Positions 62,627 through 64,000 of a stretch of 64,000 bases of DNA are shown piece after piece. Position numbers and translations under genes: made by a program. Position 1 is the stretch's first letter, and each line of letters begins with the position of its first letter. The notes under the pieces are model-generated. The model was not told where the DNA came from. It did no database searches and was given only the letters and a program-made list of their open reading frames with translations. The DNA is from an uncultured Cytophagales bacterium (GTDB lineage Bacteria > Bacteroidota > Bacteroidia > Cytophagales > Cyclobacteriaceae), in contig CAJXNP010000002.1 of assembly GCA_913057175.1 (NCBI GenBank), forward strand, positions 124,001-188,000, written 5' to 3'.

Positions 62627-64000
62627 TTAAAAAGTCACATTTAATCCAGCCATAAAAACTCTTGACGATGGATAGTTACCAAAGTCAAAACCTGTCCAGC
62701 TATCATTTTGATTACCATCTCCAATGTCAACATTGGATAATGCCGGATCGATGCCATCATAACCTGAAATGGTAAATGCATTTTGAGCCTGAACATAAAC
62801 CCTCAAACTTTGGAATACAGTATTAGCAGGAAAAGTATAGCCTAGAGTAATTGTCTGGGCTCTTACATAGGTTCCGTCCTCTACATAAAATGTGCTTGAT
62901 TCTGTACTGAATGAATCATCTCCATCAATTTTTGGTAATGTTCCTCCTGATCCTTCACTAGTCCATGAGTTGGTCAGTACATCTTCACTGACGTTTGAAT
63001 TGAAGAATCCACGATGTGTAAAGATTTTATTATAGTTGTATATGTCATTACCAAATGAACCAAAAATAAATGTCGAGAAATCAAAGTTTTTATAGTTCAA
63101 CCCTATATTTAATCCCATCGTCAAATCTGGGTGCGGGCTACCTATGACGCCTTTGTCTTCATCATTGATTTGTCCATCATCATTTAAATCTTTCCAACGA
63201 AATCTTCCTGGAGCAGCGCCAGCTTGTTCAAGAGCATCCACTTCAGCCTGATTTTGAAATATTCCGTCTAATTGATATCCATAGAAAGAGGAAATGGGTG
63301 AACCAACTACAAAAGCATTTACTTCTCCAAAGCGCTTATCAACACCGCCAGGAAAGATAACATCTGTTCCACCTACCAGCGCGACAACTTCATTCTTGTA
63401 TTGAGAAAGATTTAGCCCAATGTTATAGGAAAAATCATTGTTTATGTTACTTCTATAATTGGCTGAAAAATCCCATCCATTGTTCGTCATTTCTGCTACG
63501 TTACGGAAAGGTACATCAGCATTTCCAGCTGAACCTGGGTACGGTGCCTCGAACAATAGGTCGGTGATGGTTTTGTTATAAACATCCAACACCATATTTA
63601 ACCTACCATCCAATAAAGAGGCATCAAATCCAATATTCCACATTTGGTTTTCTTCCCAGCCGGTTTCAGGGTTACCAATAGCTGTTTGAGTGAACCCGGA
63701 GGAGTTACCGGTATTATCTCCAGTAATGTTATAATTGGCATCGTAGGTAGATCTCGCTCCATAAAGATCTACGGCATTAAATGCCTGTGCTTTTTGATTA
63801 CCTGTAATACCCCATCCACCTCGTATTTTAAGATCAGTTAACCATGAGGTATTTTGCATAAATGCCTCTTCCGATATTCTCCATCCAGCACTAACCGCAG
63901 GGAAGTTACCGTATCTTTGATCATCTGAGAAGTTGGATGACCCATCCCTTCTAATAGTAGCACTAAATAAATACTTATCATCATAGGTATAGTCTACTTT
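62627..64000 (-). CDS. SusC/RagA TonB-dependent outer-membrane receptor (partial)
   Basis: The coding frame runs off the right edge, so only the C-terminal 457 residues are visible; the last strand ends [13 protein letters not shown]. The region contains SusC hallmarks: [30 protein letters not shown] (near the window edge), [48 protein letters not shown], and [14 protein letters not shown]. SusC barrels import oligosaccharides or peptides together with SusD, powered by TonB; candidates for the energy transducer are at 39175 and 40250. The plug domain, and any N-terminal signalling domain, lie outside the window. Confidence 0.95.
   Translation of the reverse strand, partial: KVDYTYDDKYLFSATIRRDGSSNFSDDQRYGNFPAVSAGWRISEEAFMQNTSWLTDLKIRGGWGITGNQKAQAFNAVDLYGARSTYDANYNITGDNTGNSSGFTQTAIGNPETGWEENQMWNIGFDASLLDGRLNMVLDVYNKTITDLLFEAPYPGSAGNADVPFRNVAEMTNNGWDFSANYRSNINNDFSYNIGLNLSQYKNEVVALVGGTDVIFPGGVDKRFGEVNAFVVGSPISSFYGYQLDGIFQNQAEVDALEQAGAAPGRFRWKDLNDDGQINDEDKGVIGSPHPDLTMGLNIGLNYKNFDFSTFIFGSFGNDIYNYNKIFTHRGFFNSNVSEDVLTNSWTSEGSGGTLPKIDGDDSFSTESSTFYVEDGTYVRAQTITLGYTFPANTVFQSLRVYVQAQNAFTISGYDGIDPALSNVDIGDGNQNDSWTGFDFGNYPSSRVFMAGLNVTF

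Noticed and set aside
1-64000. tRNA, rRNA or CRISPR arrays
   Set aside because: Intergenic gaps were read on both strands; no cloverleaf, TPsiC-like box or regularly spaced direct repeats was found. A covariance-model search would be needed to exclude small RNAs.

Overview
The window reads as a chromosomal segment of a Bacteroidota bacterium, most likely Cytophagales-like. The evidence is a complete sprA (type IX secretion outer-membrane channel), a secreted protein with the gliding/T9SS type B C-terminal domain, a SusC/SusD pair, TonB proteins with acidic linkers, many families largely restricted to this phylum (DUF4292, DUF4837, OstA-like), AT-rich DNA, and promoters with the phylum's TAnnTTTG -7 box, four of them with a TTG-type -33 box exactly 20 bp away. 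Nothing suggests a plasmid, prophage, IS element or CRISPR array, and I found no tRNA or rRNA gene. The genus is not determinable by eye.

Layout. 1-5.4 kb: bamD (cut by the window edge) and an LptA/OstA-like envelope gene on the minus strand, then tilS overlapping a small cyclic-nucleotide-binding protein, then malate dehydrogenase. 5.4-15 kb: mostly minus strand, with trmJ, pdhB, a TPR lipoprotein carrying a degenerate OmpA-like domain, a GT2 glycosyltransferase, a YbaB-type protein, a T9SS cargo protein and hisS; a 1-Cys peroxiredoxin and a mini PspC protein lie on the plus strand. 15-19 kb: rpsU, a Xer recombinase, hpf, an MscS channel and convergent metK. 19-26 kb: a crotonase and a polysaccharide flippase, then an envelope operon of sugar nucleotidyltransferase, TPR protein, DUF4292 lipoprotein and an EnvC-like protein with a degenerate LytM domain. 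26-39 kb: a long tightly packed plus-strand run (tatA, gatA, lytic transglycosylase, DUF4837, ruvA, the 7.2 kb sprA, gcvH, VanZ-like). 39-41 kb: two tandem tonB paralogs.

41-50 kb, mostly minus: UDP-xylose synthesis genes (ugd and a UDP-glucuronate decarboxylase), a LolC/E-type permease with rbfA, and a glyA-tatC-rpiB operon; a polytopic membrane protein and a DUF2807 lipoprotein are on the plus strand. 50-57 kb: a MarR regulator with two palindromic operator-like sites, followed by a fatty-acid beta-oxidation set (fused hydroxyacyl-CoA dehydrogenase/enoyl-CoA hydratase, thiolase, acyl-CoA dehydrogenase). 57-64 kb, minus: a YfiR-like protein, a large VCBS/UnbV surface lipoprotein, SusD and a SusC cut by the right edge.

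Functional themes: envelope biogenesis (BamD, OstA-like, LolC/E-like, EnvC-like, DUF4292, lytic transglycosylase, Tat), protein secretion and TonB-driven uptake (SprA and cargo, TonB pair, SusCD), surface polysaccharide precursors, and MarR-controlled fatty-acid degradation. I did not find a clearly new multi-gene system. The most interesting leads are the MarR operator pair, the envelope operon with a catalytically degenerate EnvC, the tandem TonBs, the SusCD-VCBS locus and an 88-bp terminal-inverted-repeat element at 4244-4331.
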